A stretch of 62,642 nucleotides of DNA from contig NZ_NTFY01000024.1 of assembly GCF_002289565.1 (NCBI RefSeq), positions 1 to 62,642 of the forward strand, written 5' to 3'. This DNA is from Rhodopirellula sp. SM50. Lineage in GTDB: Bacteria; Planctomycetota; Planctomycetia; Pirellulales; Pirellulaceae. Made by a program: the position numbers and the translations under genes. This document shows, piece after piece, positions 46,440 to 57,217 of the stretch. The notes under the pieces are model-generated. The model was not told the origin of the DNA, ran no database searches, and saw only the letters and a program-made list of their open reading frames with translations. Numbering within the stretch: the first letter of the stretch is position 1; every line of letters starts with the position of its first letter.

Positions 46440-46633
46440 ACGCTGCCGGTCATCATCCGCGAACCCCAAGTGGTGACGCGATTCCGGGGCGGTTCGCGAA
46501 TGCGTTTCGGCCGGCTAAATGCGGGGGCAGATTGCGCGTCAAGCTAAACGCAGAGGGAAATACGCGACAAGCCGTCCCGGTTCGCGGAACATTGAACCTA
46601 AACCCCGCCTCCGCAATCGTTTATACTCCCGGA
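46440..46633 (+). promoter_or_regulatory. CRISPR leader
   Basis: A 194-bp non-coding stretch between cas2 and the first repeat. TATACT at 46622-46627 would place a transcription start at about the first repeat. The nearest -35-like hexamer (TTGAAC, 46592-46597) is 24 bp away, so the promoter is not canonical. Repeat decay at the far end of the array agrees with this being the leader side. Confidence 0.75.
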
Positions 46634-49600
46634 GTCGCGCCCCATGCGGGCGCGTGGATTGAAACATCGTGTCCATCAAATCTTCAGACGCGACTTTCGG
46701 TCGCGCCCCATGCGGGCGCGTGGATTGAAACTAACGATAGGTAACTTCTTATGACGACGAAAAACGTCGCGCCCCATGCGGGCGCGTGGATTGAAACACC
46801 AAGACTTCACGGCGAGCGCAAAGGAAGTTCCAGTCGCGCCCCATGCGGGCGCGTGGATTGAAACCCGACAACGAAGCGGCGGCGTGGTGCGTCGCCGTCG
46901 CGCCCCATGCGGGCGCGTGGATTGAAACATTGACGGGCTGATCGAGCGAGCACCCGCGATCATGTCGCGCCCCATGCGGGCGCGTGGATTGAAACGTCGG
47001 CGCGTTGATCGGGCTGGCGCTGGTGGAGGTCGCGCCCCATGCGGGCGCGTGGATTGAAACAAAACACTCGCCTACGAATACACCCCGTGGGACGTCGCGC
47101 CCCATGCGGGCGCGTGGATTGAAACACAAAATCGGGATCACTCTTGGCGGCGTCTTGGGGTCGCGCCCCATGCGGGCGCGTGGATTGAAACTCATTCGCG
47201 GTGCCGGAGTGGCCGATCGAAACGCCGGTCGCGCCCCATGCGGGCGCGTGGATTGAAACAACGAAGCCAGCGGCGAGGCGGGGCCGCAACTGAGAGTCGC
47301 GCCCCATGCGGGCGCGTGGATTGAAACACCGATACGTCTCCTCCTCCGCCGCCGGTTTTATCGTCGCGCCCCATGCGGGCGCGTGGATTGAAACTATGGC
47401 CAGCCGTGGGCGATCATGCCGCACACGCTGTCGCGCCCCATGCGGGCGCGTGGATTGAAACGACCCCGCAAAAACGGATTCTTCGGCTTCCGGATGGTCG
47501 CGCCCCATGCGGGCGCGTGGATTGAAACCGTGCCAGGATGTATCAGTAGCGGGCAAACGAAGTCGCGCCCCATGCGGGCGCGTGGATTGAAACTGGAATC
47601 TTTTTGGCTGGCGACGCGCAGACGGTGTCGCGCCCCATGCGGGCGCGTGGATTGAAACTACTACGTCTATGGACATGCCACTCAACGCAGGTGTCGCGCC
47701 CCATGCGGGCGCGTGGATTGAAACACGATGGCGGCAGGTGACTCGATCGACATCATGGCGTCGCGCCCCATGCGGGCGCGTGGATTGAAACAAGCATTCA
47801 TCCAGCTTTGCATTTTCGTTGTCCCGTCGCGCCCCATGCGGGCGCGTGGATTGAAACACTCCGTGAAGAAGTCGAAGGCCAAGAACCAAGGTCGCGCCCC
47901 ATGCGGGCGCGTGGATTGAAACATCGCAAACCAAACCCGACGACACGCGCCAAACCTGTCGCGCCCCATGCGGGCGCGTGGATTGAAACTGGAATGGGTG
48001 TGAGACAGTCAGGAGCCAGGATCAGGTCGCGCCCCATGCGGGCGCGTGGATTGAAACTTTCTCGGGTGCTTCTCAGGGATGAGCAGGCAGCCGGGTCGCG
48101 CCCCATGCGGGCGCGTGGATTGAAACCGTTTGGGACATCCTCGACCAACTGATCTCCGCGTGTCGCGCCCCATGCGGGCGCGTGGATTGAAACCAACGGG
48201 GACGAAAAACTGGTCCGCGCCCGAGGGAGTCGCGCCCCATGCGGGCGCGTGGATTGAAACCGCGCCGACGGGAAGTTCGGCAACGCCGGCGTCGAGTCGC
48301 GCCCCATGCGGGCGCGTGGATTGAAACTCCCAAGCGCTGCCGTAGATGGTTGCAACAGTGAGTCGCGCCCCATGCGGGCGCGTGGATTGAAACACTGGAT
48401 CGGCCATGCGCTGTCCTGAATCCGCCCTGTCGCGCCCCATGCGGGCGCGTGGATTGAAACATCATTGAGCGTGAACGGTGCGCCCTGTTCTGGGTCGCGC
48501 CCCATGCGGGCGCGTGGATTGAAACCATCTGCCGACTGCCAACGGGATCATTGATGGCGTGTCGCGCCCCATGCGGGCGCGTGGATTGAAACGACATCGA
48601 CAGCATCATTCGCGCCGAGTTTCGCGTGTCGCGCCCCATGCGGGCGCGTGGATTGAAACAAGTGCGCCTCGAGGGACCGATCGGCGTCAACAAAGTCGCG
48701 CCCCATGCGGGCGCGTGGATTGAAACGGTCACGAGATCATCGACGGGAGCGACATCAGATTGTCGCGCCCCATGCGGGCGCGTGGATTGAAACGTGATCG
48801 TGATGTCATGCGAGAGCGGTGTCACTGGTCGCGCCCCATGCGGGCGCGTGGATTGAAACTTTGCCGACAACACCGGGCAATTGCATCACGATCCGTCGCG
48901 CCCCATGCGGGCGCGTGGATTGAAACGCACAACCCTTGCGCGAATGATTGACAATCGCAAGTCGCGCCCCATGCGGGCGCGTGGATTGAAACGGCAAGGT
49001 TTGCCGACGGTCGATGACTTGCGGCGGTCGCGCCCCATGCGGGCGCGTGGATTGAAACTTCGCCGTTTTTGTGGTTGCAATATTGCAACCCGTCGTCGCG
49101 CCCCATGCGGGCGCGTGGATTGAAACTCGTTTTTTTGTGCGCTGATGCACGGGCGGGGGGCGTCGCGCCCCATGCGGGCGCGTGGATTGAAACTCGCTCG
49201 ACAAAGAAACTGACACCAACCGCCAGGGTCGCGCCCCATGCGGGCGCGTGGATTGAAACACCAGCACTGCGAATGGTCCACATCGCGGCCAAGTCGCGCC
49301 CCATGCGGGCGCGTGGATTGAAACGTTATCAGTGCCGCGAAAGCGTATCAACGCGGGCGGTCGCGCCCCATGCGGGCGCGTGGATTGAAACTGCTCGATC
49401 GAGTTGTAGGACACGGAATCGTCATGTCGCGCCCCATGCGGGCGCGTGGATTGAAACGCCCGTCTTGGGGTCCGTCTCGTAAAGCCCCGTTTCGTCGCGC
49501 CCCATGCGGGCGCGTGGATTGAAACTTTCTCGGGTGCTGCTCGGGGATGAGCGTGCAACCGTCGCGCCCCATGCGGGCGCGTGGATTGAAACTCGGGGCT

Positions 49601-52600
49601 TGATCCCTTGTCGGGCATCACCTGCACGTCGCGCCCCATGCGGGCGCGTGGATTGAAACTTCTCGATGAGTGCATCCGATGCCGCGGCTTCCCTGTCGCG
49701 CCCCATGCGGGCGCGTGGATTGAAACGCTTTTTTTATTGGTGGGTGGTCGCTGGCCGGTCAGTCGCGCCCCATGCGGGCGCGTGGATTGAAACTCGGCGA
49801 CACGACGGCGAAGCAGCTGGCACGCAGTCGCGCCCCATGCGGGCGCGTGGATTGAAACGCGGGCAAGATCCGCGGCGAGTCGGTAAAGCCGGTGTCGCGC
49901 CCCATGCGGGCGCGTGGATTGAAACATGGTGCGGTAGTCCCAATCGCCGAAATGGTCTGTCGCGCCCCATGCGGGCGCGTGGATTGAAACATCGAACGGG
50001 TCGTCTTCTGGAATCTCCCCGGTGCCGTCGCGCCCCATGCGGGCGCGTGGATTGAAACGTCCCCAAAGTCGCCGGCACGCGCGAAACGCGGGTCGCGCCC
50101 CATGCGGGCGCGTGGATTGAAACAGCCCCATCGCCGAGCAGACAAACGTTCCGTCGCGTCGCGCCCCATGCGGGCGCGTGGATTGAAACTCCGTTGTGAT
50201 CTCCAACTCTCCGATCGCGTCGACGGTCGCGCCCCATGCGGGCGCGTGGATTGAAACACTCGCTTTTGCACCACTCGCGCGGCCGGCCGCAGTCGCGCCC
50301 CATGCGGGCGCGTGGATTGAAACTTGCTGCTCTACCGGGACCATCGGCCAACCCTTTTGTCGCGCCCCATGCGGGCGCGTGGATTGAAACAGGTGGTGGT
50401 GACACACGCATCATCAGCCCCGAGTCGCGCCCCATGCGGGCGCGTGGATTGAAACACGTTTTCGCATTAACAACATAGTGATCTACACCGAGTCGCGCCC
50501 CATGCGGGCGCGTGGATTGAAACGCCTTGGGCCAGTTGATCTCATCAAACGGGTCATCGTCGCGCCCCATGCGGGCGCGTGGATTGAAACGCCTGATCCT
50601 CTTTCGTGGCCGCACAATAGACCTGCGTCGCGCCCCATGCGGGCGCGTGGATTGAAACATCCGCAGGCGTTCCCGTGCCTCGTTCGGTGACAGTCGCGCC
50701 CCATGCGGGCGCGTGGATTGAAACATCGTCAATCGGTCATGGCTCGCGATGACAGAGTCGCGCCCCATGCGGGCGCGTGGATTGAAACTTGGTGAAAAAC
50801 TCAGTTGTGTCGGCAAGCCTTGGTCGCGCCCCATGCGGGCGCGTGGATTGAAACATCATGTGGTGCGAACCGATGATCGCCGAGTCGCCAGGTCGCGCCC
50901 CATGCGGGCGCGTGGATTGAAACGCCAGTACGCCGCCCTCTCTGCCATGCTTTTGAGGGTCGCGACCCATGCGGGCGCGTGGATTGAAACATCAAAATCT
51001 GCCAGTGCGGCGAACCGATCGTGCAGGTCGCGCCCCATGCGGGCGCGTGGATTGAAACACTAAGGTGGACGAGTGGCACGGGATGATCGGGCGTCGCGCC
51101 CCATGCGGGCGCGTGGATTGAAACTTTATAGCGTGATGCTTGTGCTGATCAAGCCAAGTCGCGCCCCATGCGGGCGCGTGGATTGAAACTCGCCTCGTGC
51201 TCGATACGCATGCCCGATTTTGCGTCGCGCCCCATGCGGGCGCGTGGATTGAAACGTCTGCCCATCCCGCCACCGTCACAGTCGGGTGATTGTCGCGCCC
51301 CATGCGGGCGCGTGGATTGAAACCGTTCAGATCCAGCCCACCCCAGCCACCAACCGGCGTCGCGCCCCATGCGGGCGCGTGGATTGAAACACATGCACGA
51401 TCGAATTGACGAACGTGTGCTTAAGGTCGCGCCCCATGCGGGCGCGTGGATTGAAACGCCTTTGACGTTGAACGCAAAATTGCACAGATCGTCGCGCCCC
51501 ATGCGGGCGCGTGGATTGAAACAGCTTACTCCTCCCGGCAACGGGCCTCAGCTTGAGTCGCGCCCCATGCGGGCGCGTGGATTGAAACTGCCGTAATCCG
51601 GCCCCAAGGATCTCATGCACGTGTCGCGCCCCATGCGGGCGCGTGGATTGAAACTACAGGTCGAGTCTGATTGGGAGCCAGGATGGATGGTCGCGCCCCA
51701 TGCGGGCGCGTGGATTGAAACACTTTGCCGTACTTTTTGATCAACGTTGCCGTGTTGTCGCGCCCCATGCGGGCGCGTGGATTGAAACGTTGGCTTCGAG
51801 TTGCTTTTGCATCAGCTCGTTGTGTCGCGCCCCATGCGGGCGCGTGGATTGAAACATGGTCCGGTAGTCCCAATCGCCGAAATGGTCTTGGTCGCGCCCC
51901 ATGCGGGCGCGTGGATTGAAACACATAGAAACCGCGTTGTCGACCGCGTTGACGATCCCGTCGCGCCCCATGCGGGCGCGTGGATTGAAACACCGGTCGG
52001 CCTGGTCGTCGCCGCGATCGTCGGAGTCGCGCCCCATGCGGGCGCGTGGATTGAAACACACTGGCGACCGTCGCCGCGGCCGAAATCGCCGCGTCGCGCC
52101 CCATGCGGGCGCGTGGATTGAAACTACAGGCGCAATACGACGCGTTGATCGGTACGGAAGGTCGCGCCCCATGCGGGCGCGTGGATTGAAACGCTTTTTT
52201 GTCGGACGCCGCGACGTACAACACGAAGTCGCGCCCCATGCGGGCGCGTGGATTGAAACATCGATGCAAAACGACACTTTCGCACCCGTCGGAGTCGCGC
52301 CCCATGCGGGCGCGTGGATTGAAACGCCGCTTCGATGATGCGGTCCATGTCTGTGCCCGTCGCGCCCCATGCGGGCGCGTGGATTGAAACAGCTGCTCAT
52401 AGGCCTTGCCCCACTGCTTCTCCCAGTCGCGCCCCATGCGGGCGCGTGGATTGAAACGGCGATTCGCGTTTGGAACGTGGCCGGTTGCTCCGACTGTCGC
52501 GCCCCATGCGGGCGCGTGGATTGAAACGTCATCGATGGCCTTATCCAGCGACGAAACCAAGAGTCGCGCCCCATGCGGGCGCGTGGATTGAAACATTAGG

Positions 52601-53858
52601 GTGCTGCACCGACGAATCTAGCTCGATGTCGCGCCCCATGCGGGCGCGTGGATTGAAACAGCGTAAGCCTGGGGAGCGATTTACAGCCGCCGGCATGTCG
52701 CGCCCCATGCGGGCGCGTGGATTGAAACTCGACGCGCCAGTTTCGATGCCCGTGATTGTCGGGTCGCGCCCCATGCGGGCGCGTGGATTGAAACTACGTG
52801 AACGGGGAGCTCATAGGGACAGCCACACCGTCGCGCCCCATGCGGGCGCGTGGATTGAAACGTTGATCTCGAACGGCGACACCCGCAAGATGTGAGTCGC
52901 GCCCCACGCGGGCGCGTGGATTGAAACCGCAGACGCTGATGCCGGCTCCGTTAAGTTGCGTCGCGCCCCATGCGGGCGCGTGGATTGAAACTGAGCCGTC
53001 GCCGGATCATCGATCGCCTGGGACGTCGCGCCCCATGCGGGCGCGTGGATTGAAACGTCTTGGGCGATGCGGTAGTTGGCCGTGAACGCCGCGTCGCGCC
53101 CCATGCGGGCGCGTGGATTGAAACGAAATCGTGAAACTGTTATCAATTGAAATCGTATGTCGCGCCCCATGCGGGCGCGTGGATTGAAACATTTTCGAAT
53201 CGATCCGCAAAAGCCCGTTTGGTTGTCGCGCCCCATGCGGGCGCGTGGATTGAAACACGAACCCGACAGCAATCACGGTGAGCGCATGACGGTTGCGCCC
53301 CATGCGGGCGCGTGGATTGAAACAAGACAAGCAGACAACGATGCTTCGTAGATACCGTCGCGCCCCATGCGGGCGCGTGGATTGAAACATGTGAACGACT
53401 TACGGAGTGACAGGTGAGCGACAGTCGCGCCCCATGCGGGCGCGTGGATTGAAACGCGGGAGACAACGGAGTCAGCTACACGTACCGGTTGTCGCGCCCC
53501 ATGCGGGCGCGTGGATTGAAACGTCAACGGTTCGAAAGTCGGGGTTAATACTCATTGGTCGCGCCCCATGCGGGCGCGTGGATTGAAACAACTCCTTGAA
53601 TTGCCGTGGCGTGGCTCTGCCGGCGTCGCGCCCCATGCGGGCGCGTGGATTGAAACACCAAAGCGAAACCTCGCTTGGATGTCTAAATGCGTGTCGCGCC
53701 CCATGCGGGCGCGTGGATTGAAACTCATTCAACGACGACATTGTCTTAGAGCTTTTGGGTCGCGCCCCATGCGGGCGCGTGGATTGAAACGCATCGACAG
53801 ATTCTTTTGCGAGAAGTGTTTGGAAGGTCGCGCCCCATGCAGGGGCGTGGATTGAAAC
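46634..53858 (+). CRISPR. Type I-C CRISPR array, 109 repeats and 108 spacers
   Basis: The 32-nt repeat begins GTCGCGCCCCATGCGG and ends GCGTGGATTGAAAC, with a 7-bp stem around CATGC. Counting the GATTGAAAC ends gives 109 repeats; spacers are mostly 33-37 nt. Nearly all repeats are identical. Single changes occur in repeat 66 (near 50959), 95 (near 52896) and 101 (near 53292), and two in repeat 109 (53827-53858). The order of decay agrees with a leader at 46440-46633. Two pairs of closely related spacers are present (see findings). Long open frames through the array in several phases are artefacts of a period near 66-67 bp. Confidence 0.99.
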
Positions 53859-53892
53859 TATCGATTACCTACGACAGATCGATTTACTCGAC

Positions 53893-53924
53893 GTCGCGTC
53901 CCGTGCGGGCGTGTGGATGCAATG
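53893..53924 (+). repeat. Degenerate terminal CRISPR repeat
   Basis: A 32-nt sequence GTCGCGTCCCGTGCGGG... with several changes, including loss of the GATTGAAAC end. It lies 34 nt after repeat 109 and is the decayed 110th repeat that closes the array. The 53925-54041 stretch beyond it shows no gene. Confidence 0.85.
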
Positions 53925-54041
53925 CTGGGCGATGGTTTGCGGCATGGGGTTGGCTTTGAGCGTGTGTCACTCACTTGATTGCCTGGCAGTGACTCGCATG
54001 GTCCGTGACGGCAACTTGGCCTGCTTGGGGCGCGTTGGAAT

Positions 54042-54134
54042 TTAACGGAATACAAACGCCAAGAGCGCAGTCCCGATCAGTGACACGACGATCGAACCGA
54101 GGCAACCGAGTCGGCTTGAAAAGAATGCAAACAT
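54042..54134 (-). CDS. 30-residue single-span membrane microprotein
   Basis: ATG at 54134 preceded by AGGAG about 10 bases upstream. The product begins MFAFFSSRLGCLGSIVVSLI and continues to GTALLAFVFR, one hydrophobic helix with a basic end. It is too short to match a family by eye. The ribosome-binding site and clean membrane helix support it. Confidence 0.5.
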   Translation of the reverse strand: MFAFFSSRLGCLGSIVVSLIGTALLAFVFR

Positions 54135-54220
54135 GTTGGAGGACTCCTGTCAAAAAATTGAAATGGCCTCTCTGCAGTAAGCCGCGAAGAAACGAATCCC
54201 AGTGACGCCGGTCACGCCGC

Positions 54221-54370
54221 CTAAAACGCGTGCCTTTGGGGACCGGGCGGCACTGGCGGGGATGGTAATGGACGGGGCGGTACTGGAGCGGGTGGAGGAC
54301 CAGGCTTGGGGGTCGGGCTCGGTCGCGGATTGGGCAAAGGTTGCGGTGGTTTCACCTGTGTGATGGACAT
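54221..54370 (-). CDS. Short proline-rich protein (49 aa)
   Basis: A minus-strand frame from MSITQVKPPQPLPNPRPSPT through repeated Pro-rich segments to GPQRHAF. It is downstream of the MscS-like gene and may be co-transcribed. Low complexity makes it uncertain; upstream in-frame Mets exist. Confidence 0.35.
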   Translation of the reverse strand: MSITQVKPPQPLPNPRPSPTPKPGPPPAPVPPRPLPSPPVPPGPQRHAF

Positions 54371-54407
54371 GGCATGTTTCGTTGTTGAAGTCTGGTAGTC
54401 AAACGGT

Positions 54408-55871
54408 TCAGCCGATGAGGTTTTCCGAGTCATCGAAAATGTCCTCTTTCGCGTGCAGTTGAATTTTGTCATCTGAGTTTTTCAAATTACCTTCCCCTTT
54501 GCTGACACTTTCTAAATCACGCGCCACGTTTTTGGCTGGCACCGGTTTTTCGCCCGGGTGCTCCGACGTGCTTTCGTGATCGGCAGTACTCCCTGGCTGC
54601 CGATTGATCATGGCGACGGGGACACCATTTGGAAAAACCACCTCGCGAGCTTCGTCTGGCATGCTGATTTGCGCATCGGTCAACGCTGCTTTGGCTTGTC
54701 GCATCAAGGCACTGCTCACCGCACCGGCACTAAAACGCTCGGCGTCGAGCCAGAAATAGGCCTTCAAATTCACCGTCGCCGAACCCAATGAGTCCACGAG
54801 AACCAGCGGCTCGGGGTCATCGAGAACCGAAGGATGACTCACGAGAGTCTTGTGAATGATCTCCTGCGCCGCGCTCACTGAATCTTCGAATCCGATACCG
54901 ACAACAAAATCTTTCCGGATCCTCGGCGAAGAGGAATAGTTTGTGACGACCGACTTGTAAATCGTGCTATTGGGAATCTGAATGTGGTTGCCTTCGGGAG
55001 TCAGTAAGAGCGTGCCACGAGTTGTCACCCGGCGAACAAAACCTTTGTAACGATCCAGTTCGATCAGGTCTCCCACATTGAAGGGGCGATTCAAACTGAT
55101 CAGAACGCTGGCGAGGTAGTTCTCAGCAATGTCTCGAAAGGCAAACCCGAGCGCGATGCCGATCAAGCCTGTGCCGCCGAGAACGGTGACCGCCAACCGG
55201 CTGAGGCCAGAAACTTTCAACGCGATGTACAGGCCGATCAACATGACCAAGACCGCGACCACACTTGAGATGACTTGTTGGAGAAGCTGGCTATCGATTC
55301 GCTTTCCGGCAACCCGTCGCGCCGTCGACGCGGAGGCTCGTGCCAGCGCGTAAGCTAAGAGCGAGACGAAGGCGCCGACCATCAGGAGTGGCAATAACTG
55401 AATGAAGTCACGCCCCAATTGCTGTAGTTGAGCGACTGCTGGACTGACATCCCAGATAGGTCGGCTCCGCACTTCGATTCGATTGACGACGGCCACAACG
55501 TCCGACGTCCGCTGCGCGACCCGTTCGGCCCATTCTCGCTGCTTTTCGCTGTCGGCCACTCCTTCCATAAAGACGACACCCTCATCGGTGACGACTTCCA
55601 TTGATTCGAACCAGCCGGTGGCCAAGAAGATCCGCTCAAGCCGATCGGAAATGTCTTCGTCTTCGGCAAGCGGGTCCACCTCCACCCTGTCCGGCGCTTC
55701 AATCTTTCTCTCCTCCTCCGAAACATCCTCCGCCACGACGTCCGAATTCGTCTGTTGTGCTGTCGCCGAGCTTGGAAACACAGTTGCTATTAGCAAGCTT
55801 AGAAACGCAACAGACGACAACAGCCAACGCGACTTGCGAAACGCTGATGGGCATGCGTGGCTGAGCGACAT
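54408..55871 (-). CDS. BON-domain MscS-type mechanosensitive channel
   Basis: A 487-residue membrane protein with a signal peptide (about 1-39, ending ATAQ) and a BON domain at about 72-135 (FLATGWFESMEVVTDEGVVF). Three membrane segments at about 158-250 lead to the MscS pore helix (GGTGLIGIALGFAFRDIAEN). The MscS beta and C-terminal domains follow (NRPFNVGDLIELDRYKGFVR, TPEGNHIQIPNS). It probably releases solutes under hypo-osmotic stress. The added extracytoplasmic BON domain is seen in some MscS subfamilies. The C-terminal tail (about 430-487) is charged and disordered. Confidence 0.9.
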   Translation of the reverse strand: MSLSHACPSAFRKSRWLLSSVAFLSLLIATVFPSSATAQQTNSDVVAEDVSEEERKIEAPDRVEVDPLAEDEDISDRLERIFLATGWFESMEVVTDEGVVFMEGVADSEKQREWAERVAQRTSDVVAVVNRIEVRSRPIWDVSPAVAQLQQLGRDFIQLLPLLMVGAFVSLLAYALARASASTARRVAGKRIDSQLLQQVISSVVAVLVMLIGLYIALKVSGLSRLAVTVLGGTGLIGIALGFAFRDIAENYLASVLISLNRPFNVGDLIELDRYKGFVRRVTTRGTLLLTPEGNHIQIPNSTIYKSVVTNYSSSPRIRKDFVVGIGFEDSVSAAQEIIHKTLVSHPSVLDDPEPLVLVDSLGSATVNLKAYFWLDAERFSAGAVSSALMRQAKAALTDAQISMPDEAREVVFPNGVPVAMINRQPGSTADHESTSEHPGEKPVPAKNVARDLESVSKGEGNLKNSDDKIQLHAKEDIFDDSENLIG

Positions 55872-56344
55872 CGCCGGTGATGAGAGAAAAAAGATAATGA
55901 GTCACCTATCAAAAGGAACGATGCACCAAGACTTCGAATTCTCGTCGCGAATGCTCAGAGACGAAGTGTCAGGACCGTTCGACCTACCGAAGCAACTCAT
56001 ATGCCAGTTTCATTGATCGTCGCATCGCGGGAGCCGATTGCCGTCGACTTTAAATGCGTCGAGAAGGATTGCATGTGGCAGAAAGGTGGAAGCCATCGCC
56101 AGTTTGCATGCGCAGCAACCACTCTGGTCGCTTAACAGCCGACAGGGTCACGCCAGTGCTCTGAACGTCGGGCTCCCTGTTGCTGGCCCAAAACAGAAAG
56201 CAGGGAACTGTCGTTCGCCCCCTGTCCGATCGCTGAGGGTCGCTATGCGGTCTCGGGAGACGAAAAGAGGTTTTCGGCACGGCGCGGACGATTCAACGAT
56301 TGGGTGTCGGCGGGGAATGCAGGTAGGAAAATATGGGAGATTGG
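55872..56344. other. Non-coding stretch before the minisatellite
   Basis: No convincing gene or structured element seen. It includes the upstream region of the MscS-like gene on the minus strand. Confidence 0.5.
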
Positions 56345-56680
56345 TTGGTCAAAAGATTGGTTGGTCAAAAGATTGGTTGGTCAAAAGATTGATTGGTCAA
56401 AAGATTGATTGGTCAAAAGATTGATTGGTCAAAAGATTGATTGGTCAAAAGATTGGTTGGTCAAAAGATTGGTTGGTCAAAAGATTGGTTGGTCAAAAGA
56501 TTGATTGGTCAGAAAATTGATTGGTCAGAAGATTGATTGGTCAGAAGATTGATTGGTCAGAAGATTGATTGGTCAGAAGATTGATTGGTCAGAAGATTGA
56601 TTGGTCAGAAGATTGATTGGTCAGAAGATTGATTGGTCAGAAGATTGATTGGTCAGAAGATTGATTGGTCAGAAGATTGG
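56345..56680. repeat. 16-bp minisatellite, 21 units
   Basis: Exactly 21 head-to-tail copies of a 16-bp unit TTGGTCAAAAGATTGG or its variant TTGGTCAGAAGATTGA. Variants are grouped: AAAAG units occupy the first part and AGAAG units the last dozen or so. Two degenerate copies on the opposite strand (56715-56746) form the 3' end of the DUF3750 gene. Confidence 0.95.
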
Positions 56681-56713
56681 GGCCGGCTAGGGGACACTGG
56701 TTCCGGGGTCTCC

Positions 56714-57217
56714 TCATTTTTTGACCAACCCATTTTTTGACCCACCTTTCCGCATCCGTCGCGCGTACCCCGCTCCGACGCTTCGCCAGGAAAGTCGATA
56801 GCGGTCTTCCAGGCACCACTGGACGAAGGTGTTGCTGTTGGGGCCGGGGACGTAGCGGTAGGTCCCGCACCACGGATAGGAATCGGGTGCCGCTTCGGTT
56901 CGATGCGCAATCCGAGCAGCTTCGTGCTCGCACCACCGATGCAGAAAATACGCGGGGTGGTTGCGAATGCCGGCGGTCGGTGCCATCAGATTTCGATGCA
57001 CGTGCCCCCAGCTCTCTCCTCCGACGTCGGCGGCTTGCCAGACCTCCCAGCGGTCGCATTGGTCGCCGCGACGGATCAGCAGCCAGCAATGCTCGGCAAA
57101 TCGGAAGGGGCCCGGCAGACGGGCCGCCCAGAGTTCCACGGCGACGGACTGCGGTTCTACTTTAGGAGCCGATTTCACCCCGGTCACCCGTTTGCCCGGC
57201 GGCGATGTCGGCGGCAT
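56714..57217 (-). CDS. DUF3750 family protein
   Basis: A 167-residue protein resembling DUF3750: FRFAEHCWLLIRRGDQCDRW, then RNHPAYFLHRWCEHEAARIA, and the diagnostic GPNSNTFVQWCLE. Function unknown. Its last residues (GGSKNGLVKK) are encoded by two degenerate units of the neighbouring minisatellite, so its natural end may have been replaced. As called it overlaps the end of holB by 56 bp. A GTG at 57139 would avoid the overlap and still include the conserved part. Confidence 0.7.
   Translation of the reverse strand: MPPTSPPGKRVTGVKSAPKVEPQSVAVELWAARLPGPFRFAEHCWLLIRRGDQCDRWEVWQAADVGGESWGHVHRNLMAPTAGIRNHPAYFLHRWCEHEAARIAHRTEAAPDSYPWCGTYRYVPGPNSNTFVQWCLEDRYRLSWRSVGAGYARRMRKGGSKNGLVKK

Noticed and set aside
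46676-53855. Many long open frames through the CRISPR array (repeats such as FQSTRPHGAR or APHAGAWIET)
   Set aside because: They are translations of the array repeat; the 32-nt repeat has no stop in several frames. Not proteins.
56714-57165. Forward open frames across the DUF3750 and minisatellite region
   Set aside because: Antisense to a recognisable DUF3750 gene; no motifs.
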